Positions 42,801 through 56,071 of a stretch of 64,000 nucleotides of DNA are shown here, piece by piece. The stretch is taken from the NCBI RefSeq assembly GCF_910589235.1, contig NC_060963.1, positions 3,437,501 through 3,501,500 of the forward strand, given 5' to 3'. This DNA is from Vespa crabro (taxonomy: Eukaryota > Arthropoda > Insecta > Hymenoptera > Vespidae). The notes beneath the pieces are model-generated. The model was not told where the DNA came from. It was given only the letters and a program-made list of their open reading frames with translations, and searched no databases. The stretch's first letter is position 1. Every line of letters begins with the position of its first letter. The position numbers were made by a program, and so were the translations under genes.

Positions 42801-43192
42801 GTCGTATAACGTGTTTGTGACAAGTCAGAATTGGCGCGTTTAACTTCGCGTTAGTTCGTGAGCGTTCGTGTAGTGTTCATGGAGAGGGAAATGAGGGAGG
42901 GGGGTCAGGTATCACGGAAGGAACTACGGAACAGGACCATTCGGTACGTCGCGTAAGAATGCGTAGCCATTGTTGGTGCTGCGATCGTTAAGTTTCTAGA
43001 TCCGAGATCGTAATGGGCACGGAAAGGCTTCCAGCGGTGCGAGTATTTAGGAAAATGTCGACGAAGCTCTACACGACCTATTAATATATTGGCGCGAGAG
43101 ACGATCGTCCTCATTAGTTTGTGAGTTTTGGGACTGTAGTATACCGTAAACGCATCGCGGTCGTCGTAGGAAGCAGTATCAGCAACAACGAC

Positions 43193-43224
<32 letters not shown>

Positions 43225-43783
43225 CAACGACGGCGGTGTCGGCGGTGGTGGCGGTGGCGGCGGCGGCGGCGGTGGTGGTGGCGGTGGCAGTAGCGACAGC
43301 AACGGCGGTAGCGGCAGTGCCAGAAGTAACAAGAGTGGCAGTTAATAGAGTAAAAGAGAGAACTGCAAAGAGCAGTAAGAGCGTACGCCGCGTTGTTGTA
43401 GGCGCGCATACGAGATCGTGCCGTGGATTCGTTCGTTTTACACCAGTGAGAGTGAGTGAGCGAGCGAGTGAGCGAGTGAGTGAGTGAGTGACACGACGGT
43501 GGGGTATACTCGCCGTATCGGCCGCGACGAAGGTAGTAGTGGCGGTGGCAGTCGCAACGATAACGACGATTACTACGACGAGGACGGTGGCGGTGTCGGT
43601 GGCGGTGGTGGAGGTGGTGGTGGTGGTGGTGGTGGTGGTGGCGGCGGTGGCGGTGGCAGCCATAACAGCGAGGCAACCAAACTAGTAAGCAGGGAGAAAG
43701 CGTAGTGCCAGTGTCCGAGCCGTAGTGGTGTAGTGTTTTATCGCGATTGAATACCCGAAGGAAAAGTGGACTCGGAACGATCA
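42800..43783 (+). promoter_or_regulatory. fs(1)h: fs(1)h promoter and noncoding first exon
   Basis: The most CpG-rich part of the window, with GAC, GGC/GGT and GAGT repeats. It ends at a strong donor (TCAG followed by GTAGGT, exon end 43783), which would begin a long 5' UTR intron leading to 45841. The start site is not defined by a TATA box. Long frames on both strands (poly-Gly, poly-Ala/Thr, Arg-rich) are repeat artefacts. The G-rich tracts at 43231-43306 and 43584-43658 would lie in the mRNA leader. Confidence 0.5.
43584..43658 (+). repeat. (GGN)n G-rich tract in fs(1)h leader
   Basis: Continuous GGT/GGC units on the transcribed sense strand; with the similar tract at 43231-43306 it could fold into G-quadruplexes in the mRNA leader. 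Confidence 0.8.
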
Positions 43784-44161
43784 GGTAGGTGAGATCGAGC
43801 AAGAATATTGGTCATAACTGTTAGGCGCGATTGAATGTAACGCATGCCACGATGCGCCGTAGCGCGGTGCGTAAGTCGCGCTCGGTAGCGGCGGCGGGCC
43901 CTTGGGAGCTTTCTTTCCCGAGTGGCCGTACCGCCATGTTGAATGAAACCTACGCCAAATCGAGTGTTAGTGAAGGCGGCCAGGAATATCCGCGCGCTTC
44001 GAAATCATCGTATATCATACTGAGCGTTCCTTCGACGTTCGAACGTGCCTTGCTTTCGATTCTCCTACGGCGTCTTGATCGCGTTTGTTGTGCGTCGGCT
44101 GGGTGCATCGGCTGGGCGCGGGTTCTCCTTACACACTGCCTCACCACTCTTCCCCCTTCTC

Positions 44162-44204
<43 letters not shown>

Positions 44205-45840
44205 CTTTTTTCTTCTTGCTTCCTACTTTCCACCTTCCGTGCTTATTTCGCTCGCGCCTCCTTCGTTCTTCCGCTGCCTTTTGCTTCTCCACCTCTTCTT
44301 TTTCCTCCTCCTCTTCTTCCTCCTCCACCTCCTTCTCCTCCTCCTCCATACTTCTTCTCCTTCTCTTCCTCTTCCTCTTCTTCATCTTCTTCTTCTTCCT
44401 CCTCTTCTTCCTCTTTCTCCTCCTCACTTCATCGTCTTTCTCTTCCACCTCCACCTCTACTTTTCCATCTTCTCCTTCTCCTCAACATTTCTTCTTACCT
44501 TTCTCCTTTACCTTTCCTACTTCTAACGACTTTTTCACAAGTTTTGAACACCTGTTTCGATTAGTTGTCTTTCTTCCCAATAAATCTCGATGTATTCGAG
44601 TTTTTCCCCCCCTTTCCCCCCCTTTTTTCCCCCTTTTTTCCCTTTTTTTTTTCTCGTATGAACGCTATCGTCCTCGCTTTACGGATCGTTTTGATGAAAT
44701 TCTTCTTCCATTTATTTCTATCTGCTCATATGTGTTCTCATTTGCATTGGCTTGCTCTCCTCCTCGTTGCTGAAAAGTCTTAATGTGATTCTTTTTCTAT
44801 TTTTTTTTTCTATTTTCTTTTTTTTTTTTTTTTTCTTTTTTTTTCTTCTCTCTTCACTTTGATAAATCTTTCGTATTTTCTTTTTCTGTCGTTCCATTTC
44901 TCTCAGAACAATCAGGTTGATCCTCTGTTGACAATGAGAATCATCTTGCATCGTTTGCTAGTACTATTTTCATCGAATTTTCTATCTTAACTTTTATATT
45001 CGACAAGGTTTAGGATCATGAAAGAGATATCTTTCCATCTTAAAGGAAAACCTTTCCAAAACCATGTTTAACGATATCGCTTTAATATATATATTTAAAA
45101 ATGCTAGTTTTAATATTTTCAGATAATGTTTGATATCAAGAATAGATGATGTTTTGCTTTGCTTCATTGTATCGAGTCAAGCATTTTCAAGATTAAATTA
45201 TATACTGTAAGAATATCTTCAGAGTATTATAAAAAATATGTAAAGAGAGATTAAGTGAAGTCAATTGAAATTTATTTTTTTTAAATTGAATATTAATTTG
45301 GGAAGAATAATTTCATGATATATTTGAATAATAGTAGAAGTAAAATGACTTTGATAGCACTTTATTATTAATTATTAATCATTGATTACTATCTTATTTT
45401 AATATTCATTAAAAAGAATTCATTTTGATCTTGATTATTGTCTTTTAAGGGATGCTAAGAAATTATCTATTTATTTAATTATTTGTTTAATAAATATTTA
45501 AGGCAATATTAGTATCGCTTATAAATTCTAATTGGTACTTTTCATATGTGCAAGGGAAATGAGTGGGGGGGGGGTGGGGGAGAAAAAATTTATAGGAGCA
45601 ATTTGAACGTTTCTTAATCATTTGGAATCAAAATAAAAATTAATATTATCTGGATATTAATGCAGAGAATAAAAAAGAAAGATTATTATTATCTTTTGCA
45701 TGTATTATAAATATTTAATATGCACAATATTATTGTATAATAGTATCTGTACGCACATATGAATGTTTAACTTGCTCTGAAAAAATAAATCAATTTTTGG
45801 GGGTTGATACAATATCGGATCCTGTTGTTATGTTATCCAG
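43784..45840 (+). other. 5' UTR intron of fs(1)h
   Basis: Between the proposed UTR exons. CpG-rich to about 44150, then CT and CTC/CTT runs (44164-44203, 44290-44480), C/T homopolymers (44605-44650), and AT-rich DNA with a G run (45565-45581). The long frames here are Ser/Leu/Phe-rich repeat translations and I do not call a gene. Confidence 0.45.
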
Positions 45841-46128
45841 ATGTTGCTAGTATCGCGAGTATTGGCTGGAGGTACGGAGACTCACAGCAGTGTACAGGGC
45901 TGACATTCAAAGTACTACCATTTGGTAGGCTTGAGTAGTGTTATGCCTCCTCGGCATCAATCTCCCTGGTTGCAGTGCAATTGTCTCGGCAAGCGATTAG
46001 TGAGCTACCATGCTCAATTCAGAATATTTACTTGCCATCTCAATTGTTGATGAAGCCTCATAGCGTCGAGCATCAGCGTAAGGCAGTTACCTGCTGCATA
46101 GCATTTATGTACCATATATGTCTGAAAG
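45841..46128 (+). other. fs(1)h: Noncoding 5' UTR exon of fs(1)h (candidate)
   Basis: Bounded by an acceptor (TTATCCAG ending at 45840) and a strong donor (GAAAG followed by GTAGGT after 46128). It is unique in sequence and less AT-rich than its flanks. It contains upstream ATGs, including one at its first base that closes after about 20 codons. Such uORFs would be expected to lower translation of the main frame. Splicing continues to the acceptor at 46554, 14 nt before the fs(1)h start codon. Confidence 0.45.
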
Positions 46129-46567
46129 GTAGGTACAGCTCATTAACGTGGTTTCGATGCGTCCTATAGTATAAGCAGATATCACATGTTTTATTGCGAT
46201 GTTATAATCTTTTTTTGGTTAGGCATTTATGTTTTTTATTTAAGCAATATCATAACAAACTATTATTCACAGATTAAATTTTTCATTGATATTTGGTATA
46301 TAAATTTTATTTATTTATCACTATTATTGGTATGTCTATGATGTGAAAGATATTTGGATATTTTAATGCATTTTTCAATATTCAGAAACATATCAATATA
46401 TATATATATATATTTCTAAAATGTCTCTATACGCACTGCCTTTTATATTTACTGGGATATAAGTTTTATTTTAATTTACATATATATATAAGAAAAAGAA
46501 GAAGAAAAAAAAAAAAAAGAATTAATTTTTCTTTTCTTTTCTTTTTTTTTCCAGAAACGGAGTCAAG

Positions 46568-49500
46568 ATGCAGCAGGTGGACACTATTTCGCAAAATAAT
46601 TCGGTAAGTGACACATTATAAAGTTATTTAATGTAGCGTGAAGTATAGCTTGCTTTATTAACCTACTAATATTAGATTTGAAAGCTATGTAGAAATTTTT
46701 TTTTTTTTTTTTTATTATTTATACATTTCCTATTTATTATTTTTCGTAGTTAAAATTGTTTATGTTAGAATTATCAATGAATATACAATTGATATATTAC
46801 ATTTATCCCAATGTAAGATATCCTATCAAGTATAATGTTATAATTTTTATAATAAATAATTGCACATGTATATGTTAAATTATAAGCTTTGTATATAGCA
46901 GAAAGTATTGCTTCTTCATGACATTATATAATACATTTAAAAATGTTAAGGATATTAACATTTATTTATATAAATAACAAATTTTCTAAATTTTGTCTTA
47001 TGAATATTGCTATTGTTGTCATATATAACTTAAAAACTCATAATGTGTTAAATTTAAATACCATTTGACTGAAAAGTACATATGAATTACAGTTAGATGT
47101 GGAGGAGCGAGAAAGGCTGTGTAATATACCGAAGGTGAGGTTCCATATTGACATATTTTATGAAATAAGATATATCATAGATATTTTAATCAACAATTTG
47201 CACTTTACTAAGAAGAGTAATTTATAATTTCGCTTCAATATATTAATTCTATGCAGTTATAATTCTTTAAAGCTTTTAAATATTCAAACAAACAAAAATA
47301 AATGGACAAATATAGATGATATAATCAGAAAAAATTTTCTATATCTATTACCTGTTTTTATATATCTGTGATATATAAAATAGTATTAAAATTGATATCT
47401 CTGAACTGACAAAGATTAAATATTTGTTTGTCTTAATATTCAGTAATATCTAATAAAAATCATAACTTTGAATCAATTTATGTATTATGAAAACTTGGAA
47501 ATTGGTATTAATCAATATTAATTGTGATATGTAATTTTATATTTCGTATATATAAACTTTTGATAAAAACTGTTTCCATTTAACTTGCATGATGTACATG
47601 CTGAAAATATCCTTCCAATTTCTATATTGTTTTTAAAGATTATCAAACTATAAAAAGTAAAAATAATTATATTGGGACATAGATTTAAATTCCAAATTGC
47701 TTGCTATGGAACGTAAATATTTAGCAGCCTAATTCGCTCACTGCATGATGGATCATCTTTTGCATGCCATTTTGTATTTACTAACATTTATTAATCTTTT
47801 TATATTTTGTTTAAATTCTATTTATAAAAAAATCTGCCAAATATATTATTTTTCATACGAATAAATTCTTGTAATATATCAATTCTATTTTAAATTCTAT
47901 TTTAGATAGAAATTTAATAGAAACATGGTTAGTAGTACTATCATTCGCTTAATTCTATATCTAAAAAAGTTTTCCATTTAAGATAATTATTTATTGTTAA
48001 TACTAACATAAAACATATGTCAGTAATAAAGAAAATATTTAGTTTATTGCAATTTAATTTTAAATGCTATACTTTATATGGATTTTATTTATCTAATCAA
48101 AAAGAATAAAATTTTTTCATTGCTTTGCAAAATACAACTTTTTATTGCTATAGTAGTTAATCCTATTAGTTTAAAAATGTAATGTAGATCTAACAAATAT
48201 ATGTTATATAAATTAAGTTGAAATTAACCAATTCAAAATAAAAAATATAGACAAGTGCACCTGGTAAGGCATCAGCTACACCAGCTCCACCAGGGAAAGA
48301 ACCACCTCCTCGTGAAGAGCCAACAGTGGAACCTGTAAACGGTGTAGTGCAACCACCCGTTGTTCCACCTCCTAATCGTCCAGGGCGAGTTACAAATCAA
48401 TTACAATTTTTGCAAAAAGGTGTATTGAAACCAGTATGGAAGCACCAATTTGCGTGGCCCTTTCAACAGCCTGTGGATGCAAAGAAACTCAATCTGCCAG
48501 TATGTTAAAATCAATATTTATTTGATATTATATCTATATTATCTATATTACGTGATATTATAGAAGGATATCTTTTATAATTTATTTATCATTCCATTTT
48601 CACCAGGATTATCACAAAATTATCAAGCAACCAATGGATTTGGGCACAATAAAAAAACGGTTGGAAAATACGTATTACTGGAGCGGCAAAGAATGTATCC
48701 AGGATTTCAATACGATGTTTACCAACTGTTACGTTTACAACAAGCCAGGAGAAGATGTTGTAGTTATGGCACAAGCACTCGAAAAATTGTTTCTTACAAA
48801 GGTAATAAATAAATCGTAATAGTAAAAAGTAATTATAAGATTATCATTGATAGTGATAAATATAAAATCATAATTTTTTAACTTATAAAAGGTTGCACAA
48901 ATGCCAAAAGAAGAAGTGGAACTCGATCCCCCAGTTCCAAAAGGGCCAAAAGGGAAAAAAGCTGGCAGAGTAGGAGGACCAGTTGGTGGAATGGCAGGAA
49001 CAACTGGAAGTACAGGAAGAGGTCGTCCTTCCTCGGTAGCAGCGGCTGTTACATCCAGTGTACCAAATAGTTTGGCACCTTCGGCTACATCAGCGGGTAC
49101 AACAGGTGTCATACCTATGCCTCCTCTTGGTACACAAGCACCTGCTTCTGTACCAGGCAGTACGAATACAACTACCATTGCTCCGCCATCGAGCATGGGT
49201 GTCACTCCAATGGCCACTCACAATTCTCTGCCTCAACAAGTCGTACCTCCAACGGGTGGTTACCATGCGCAGCCAGCGATGGATCCACAGACGGCTTCTG
49301 CTGTACCACCTCCACCTCAGGTTCCCACTGCTCCAACTGTAATGCCTCCATCTCAACCAGCCAAATTGAAAAAGGGAGTGAAGAGAAAGGCTGATACTAC
49401 AACCCCTACAGCTAATTCATTTGAACCACTATATGCTCCATTGGATTCTAAGAATGCTAAAATTCCTGCAAGACGAGAATCTGGTAGACAGATTAAAAAG

Positions 49501-50101
49501 GTAAACATATTTCATTCATTCATTCGTAATTGGCATTATTATCAAACCGAATATATTTGGGTATAATATAATCGAGTTCAGTATTTTAAAGAGCTAAAGT
49601 TTGTTATGTTCTTTTATCATGTTAGCTTTTATTTTAATCGGAGATGTTGCTATGTGTATATTATTCATGAAAAAAGTACATGTTTAAACGTTTCTATATT
49701 GTAAATTGATTCCAAATAAGCATATTGCAAGAAACATTTTTGCATGAGATTTATGAGTTTTAAATGAGAGAAAAAAAATGTAGTTTGTATAGAAATCTTT
49801 TTAAAATTATGTTAAAACCTTTATTAAATGTTTATTATTGTATTTCGCATCATCTTAATGCCTATGACCATAGTCATACATAGTCGTTCCCTGCATGTAA
49901 AATCATGTCATTCCATTAAGACATTAACAAAAGGGTTCATGTCGGGGCTGTTTCAGCCAACGAGGCAAGGGGAAGACGGCTTAGTGCCATTCCACCAGGC
50001 CAACATGCCCCTGATTGGGGCAATGGCCCAACAGGTATAAATACTGTTACTCCTTCACATTCCTTCCTTTCATTTGTGTCGTCTTTTATCATTTTTATTT
50101 G

Positions 50102-50132
<31 letters not shown>

Positions 50133-53100
50133 AAAAAAAAATTATTTACTCATTGAATATTAAGAATTATTCATTCACAGTAGAGCTAAAGTAATTTCTA
50201 GTTTGGCCATGTTTAATTAAAATATAAACAATTATTGTTATATTTCTTTTTTGTTTTTGACATATATTCCTCTAATGTTGCTATTCTCATTCTGTTCTTA
50301 TTACTATTCTTTGTTTATAAATTGCAATTAAGAATTATGTATCTTCAATAAGATTTTTGTATATTACATACTAATTCGATTTTTTGACATTTTTTCAGCC
50401 TCAACATACAGGTGGTAAATCCAAGGAAAAGCTTTCAGAAGCACTTAAGTCTTGCAATGAGATCTTAAAAGAATTATTTTCTAAGAAGCATTCGGTAATT
50501 AAATAATTAATATATTAATAATTATATTAGTAGCAATAGTGGTAATAATTTCCATTAATTTAGATGAATGTATTATAAGTCTTGCCAGAAAAATGATTTC
50601 AAATAATATATGAATATATGTATTAGTATTGTTTATTATTCTTTTGAATGTGAATTTATTTTGATAGTATGTTATCATTTCTGTGAATATTAAACTTTTA
50701 ATTTTTGTGAATAATTAACAGGGTTACGCATGGCCTTTCTATAAGCCAGTTGATGCAGAACTATTAGGTCTGCATGACTATCATGACATTATTAAGAAAC
50801 CGATGGATCTTGGTACTGTAAAGGTAAGACTATGCTAGTATAAAAGTTTTATATTTTTTTTATATAACTTTGATGTATGTTAAATAATATCTACATTTAT
50901 ATTGTACCATAGAAAAGTTTTAATTTAGTATATTTTTGTTTTGTTTTTATTTTCTTTTATTTATTTATTTTTTTTTTTTTTCATTTTTTTATTTTTTAGA
51001 CTCAATTCTATTTGTATAACATTTTTACAGAATAAAATGGACAGTCGCGAATATAAAACGGCCCAGGAATTTGCTAGTGATGTGAGGCTTATATTTACTA
51101 ATTGTTATAAATATAATCCTCCTGATCATGATGTCGTTGCAATGGCTAGAAAACTTCAGGATGTATTTGAAATGAGGTAAGTATAAGCAATTAAAATAAA
51201 ATATTTAGTATTTTAACTAAATTATGGGATTTAACTCAATATATTTAATTTATTAGGTACGCAAAAATTCCTGATGAACCTATGGGAGGTATGTCAGGAA
51301 TGAAAGGTAGCAGTAGTAGTGCAAGTAGTTCTGGTACCGAAAGTTCTTCCGACAGCGACGATTCTGAAGAAGAACGTACACAAAAATTAGTTGCTCTTCA
51401 ACAAGAGGTATTAGATTTTCTTTTATCTAATATAATAAATACACACAATTAGAAAGAGTATTAATTATATTTATTATACCATTTCCCTATCTCACAGCTT
51501 AAAGCAATGCAAGAACAAATGAGAAAATTAGTAGAAGAAAGTGGTAAAAAGAAGAGCAAGAAGAAGAAGCCGGACAAACCAAAATCAAAGCCAATGAGCA
51601 ATAAAAGTAGTAGCCTCGTTGGTAGTCATACTGGTGCCATGAAAGAACTTATGAAACCAAGTGGTGGAATTCCCAGTGTGTCTGATAGTGTTGGTACTAG
51701 TATAGCTAGTGTTGCAATGGGCGCAAGTGATCTAAAAATACCTGGTGGTATGGGTGGTGATCTCCATCATCCAGCAATAGCAGTAGGACCAAATAAAACA
51801 CATACAACAGGAAGTTTAGGTCATCATTTGCCAACAGCGACGAATGCTAAATCAAAAGGTAAAGGAAGAGGTCCTGGAAAAGCTACTGCAGCAAATACTG
51901 CGAACAAAAGGCCGAAAGCGAATAGTAGATCAAGTGGGAATAAAAAGAAATCGATCAATCAACCACCACCAATAACATTTGATTCTGAGGATGAAGATAA
52001 TGCAAAACCGATGTCTTATGACGAAAAGAGACAACTTAGCTTGGATATCAACAAACTGCCTGGTACGTTTTAATTCGATTAACTTACTTTCTCATAATAT
52101 TTTCTTTAATTATAACATATGCCTTTTAATTAATTAATTAATTAATTAATGGTGGTTTGCATTTATATATTTTAGGAGATAAACTAGGTAGAGTTGTACA
52201 CATAATACAGTCTCGGGAGCCTTCGTTGAGGGATTCAAATCCAGATGAGATTGAAATCGATTTTGAAACTCTAAAGCCTTCCACATTAAGAGAGTTGGAA
52301 AGCTATGTTGCATCATGCCTCAGGAAAAAACCACGTAAGCTTTATTTAAATTCTATTACAATATTGTTTGCAGAATTTATTCTATACTTTTTCCAATCTA
52401 TCTACACTATGTATTGGTATAGATTATTCTTAGATTATACCAACTGTTAGAAAAATAATAGATAACGAAAATCGTGTTTACTTATAAAGAATTGTTATGA
52501 AAATATAAATTGCAAGTTTTATTTTCTATTTACTACGTATTATGATATATGATAAAGGATCTTGTAATGACATGTATGGAATAATACTTAGTTCTCTATA
52601 TTTTTTTTTTTTATTTTTTTTTTTATTATTTTTTTTTTTTTATTTTTTTTATATTTTTTTTTTTATTTTTTTTAATTTTTTTTTATGCATGTACTTTATG
52701 ATATTTAAAGGTAGCATATACTACGTTATCCGTAATTATAATTATTATTTCGAAAGTGTAATGTTTGAAATTGTTAACATATCATATTTAATTTGTGCAC
52801 TCTGATAAAAACAATACTGTGAATGATCCTAGAGTATCATTAGTAAGTTTTTATTAGTTCAATTAACAATGTCGTATATTATGAATGATTGTTCACAGAT
52901 AAAAAAGTTAGTGGAAAATCTAAAGATGAGCAAATAGCAGAGAAAAAACAAGAATTAGAAAAGAGGTTGCAGGATGTAACAGGTCAATTGGGGAATGTGA
53001 AGAAAACTGCTAAGAAAGGTTAATTTTTCTTTTTGTATTTTAGCTTATATCTGTATAAATATGTTATTTTCCTGTTTCTTTCTTTTTCTTTCTTTCTTTT

Positions 53101-53429
53101 TCTTTTTGTTTTTCCTCTTTCTTTTCTTTGGCTTTATTTTTGTTTCTTTTCTTTTCTTTTTTGTTTCTTTTTTTTCTTTTTTTTTCTTTTTTTTTTTTTT
53201 TTTTCTTTTTCTTTTGGGTGAGGGGGGTTGAGTATTATAAGAGTAACTATAAGAATATGATTTTATTTTTACAGAAGACAGTAGTAAGTCAGTCGACGTA
53301 GTTGGTACTGGAGGAGCCAGTGGGCCTTCACGATTATCCGCTTCAAGTAGTAGTAGCAGTGACAGTGATTCGAGCAGTAGTTCACTTTCGTCGAGCACCA
53401 GTGATTCGAGCGACAGTGAAGCAGGTTAG
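46568..53429 (+). CDS. fs(1)h: fs(1)h short isoform (candidate)
   Basis: If the donor after 53424 is not used, the frame continues only GGT then TAG (53427-53429), ending a 900-aa protein just after the SEED tract (...DSSDSEAG). This keeps both bromodomains and the NET domain and drops the P-TEFb-binding tail. BET genes in flies and vertebrates do make such short forms. The next coding exon is 6.5 kb away, leaving room for an alternative 3' UTR. The exact end is inferred; an alternative terminal exon could exist instead. Confidence 0.55.
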
Positions 53430-56030
53430 ATATGAACTTAATGTAACTGTTGCTACTATTAGACCCTTACTTGGGAACAAAGGACTACTTATTGTGAAGT
53501 AGTTTCAATGCAAAATACGAACTAATTCTTATGTGAGATTTAAAATTATGAGGTTATTTGCGAGTTTAAATATAATGTTCAAACAAAAGCAGATCTTTTA
53601 ATCTGCATTATTTTGGAATTAGTTTCTATCAATTTCTCTTCAAGATGTTTATAGATCGATTCTATTAATATATTACAGATGTTACCTTAAATTTTTATAA
53701 AGACAATATATGCACATGTGAAAATCTTTCTTTCATTAAAATATTGTGATACGTTTATTCATAAAACGAATCATGTTTTTATGTTTGTAATAATAATGTA
53801 AACAATAACCGATTATGTAATTTTTTTTCTTTTTTGATTTTATATTCATTAAATTTCTTCTTCTTTTCTTTTCTTTTCTTTTCTTTTATTTTATTTTATT
53901 TTATTTTCTTCTTTTTTTTCTTTAGGTATTAATGTAACAGTTATTATTTAATAATATTCAGAAGTAGAAGTCGTAATTGCAAGTTCTATATTATTATTTA
54001 AAAAAAATAAAAAAATAAAAAAAAAAAAACTTCTTCGTTATATCATGTGACATTTTTTATTTTGATATATTTGTATATGATTATAAATATATATTTATTA
54101 TATGATCCAAAATTAAATTTTATTTGGTAACACATTTCATCTATACTAATATGCATTTGTGATTTATAATTATTTACCTATATAATTTATCTTTATTTGC
54201 ATAATTTAAAGTGTATTGTAAAACATGTATATCTAAGAATTACGTATAGTGATACTGCAATGTTACCACTTGGAGTAGTACTTAATCGTAATTGTTCAGA
54301 TTTGTGTTAATGTACGCAATACGAATATGTTACTTTAAATCATGTAATATAAAATATGTAATGTTTTTAATATGAACAAATTTAAATTTAATTAGTTTAA
54401 GAAGAAAATCGGTAATTAATTTTTCTTTTTTCTTGTTTTCCCCCTTTTTTTTTCAGTAGGAGCAACAATAAATCCAATTTGTTTCTCTCCTGATCATTGA
54501 TATTAGAGGAAAAATGTCACATGATATGATGCTGATAATAATTAACTATTTATAACAGACTATATATATTAAATTACATTTTTCTTGATAATTCAAAAAA
54601 ATAAATCTAAAGTACAGATCTATCATTAATAATCAAATTTTTTTCAAAAGAATGATTAATCACAGATAAATGCATATATTAAAATTGGATTGATTATTTT
54701 ATAATTGCACAAACGCATCGCAAATATCTTCTCAAGCTGCTAAATCTTGCTTATTAACTATTGTATTTATTAGGACGGCGTTATTCTTCGTGTAGTATAA
54801 GTGGTGCGTTATATTAATGCAAGTACAAATGAAGTGTCAAGTTTCATTTGATTTTTCATAATAAAAGAACACGCAGAAATTACATTTATATATATATGTG
54901 TGTATATATTATATATAAATTATTAATAATATATATATATAATTTTATATATTTAATTATATATTGTTAATAATATATTATTATATAATATATATACATA
55001 TATGAATATATGTAAATTTTATATGAAAAGTATTGAATAAAAATGTCACTGGACATGAATGATTGAAACTTGACATAGCCGAAGAAATTTTATTTAATTT
55101 ATGAGAGAAAATGCAATGCTGAGAAAAAGGTGAGCTAGTGGAGTGCAGACTGTGTTTAGAGGATACCATATGCCATGCCAGCTTGTTTCACGAATTATAT
55201 TATTGATAAAAAAAAGATATATATATATATATATACATATATTAATTATATTTTCTCTTGCCCTATCAGTGTTGACAATACGTTCTGTTGCTCGAAAGTC
55301 AAATATAATTCCTTATTCAAGGTTACTGAGTTTTTCACTGCAGTCTTATTTTGTAATATAAGAAAGAACTGAGAAAAAAGAATCGTAGATGAATGAAGTT
55401 ACACTTTTATACATACATATGCATTACATAAGGAATGACTGTAGTGCTAAATATTAGTACCTTGGAAAATTATATCATAGCTTATCCTGAAAATTACATT
55501 GCCCATCATAATCTAAGCAACTTCATGCAGTATGTTAACTCTTGCAAACTTAATCTTTATTTACATTAATTCATAAGCAGAGCATTACTTGTATTACTGT
55601 GTTTTTGAATATATCATTGAGTTTGTTTTTTCATATTGATCCATTCATGCCATATCATTTCTCAGAAGTTAGTACAGTGACATTAATAAGAAGCGTCTTT
55701 ATCAAACTGTGAGTGGGTATATATATTTGCATTATTTGGATGCCGTAAAAACAGCGTTTAGGGTGCTGAATATTTTATTCGCATTTGTGGATTAGACTAT
55801 GTGGATGCTTAATTCAATCAGAAGGAGCAAATCAGGCAACGGTAATAATGATACACACGGGTAACAAATGCTGCAGACAATGTGTATTGGTGGCTGGATT
55901 TGCAAAACAGCTCATTCTGTTTAATAGATGAGTTAATAGATGTATTTTCGCGTCTATTTATCGGATGCTAGTCAGTCACACTCTTCAAATCTGTCGCCTT
56001 CGTAATTAATATCAGAAACTATGCGTTCAG

Positions 56031-56071
<41 letters not shown>

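Noticed and set aside
42905..43802. Minus-strand frames of 207-252 aa opposite the fs(1)h leader
   Set aside because: They are read from GAC/GGC repeats (His/Arg-rich or Thr/Ala/Val-rich) and overlap the CpG-rich leader on the other strand; no splice or family support.
43831..44773. Plus-strand frames of 159-242 aa rich in Ser, Leu and Phe
   Set aside because: They are shadow frames of CT, CTC and CTT runs in three phases; no domain. The Arg/Lys/Glu-rich minus-strand frame is the same repeat on the other strand.
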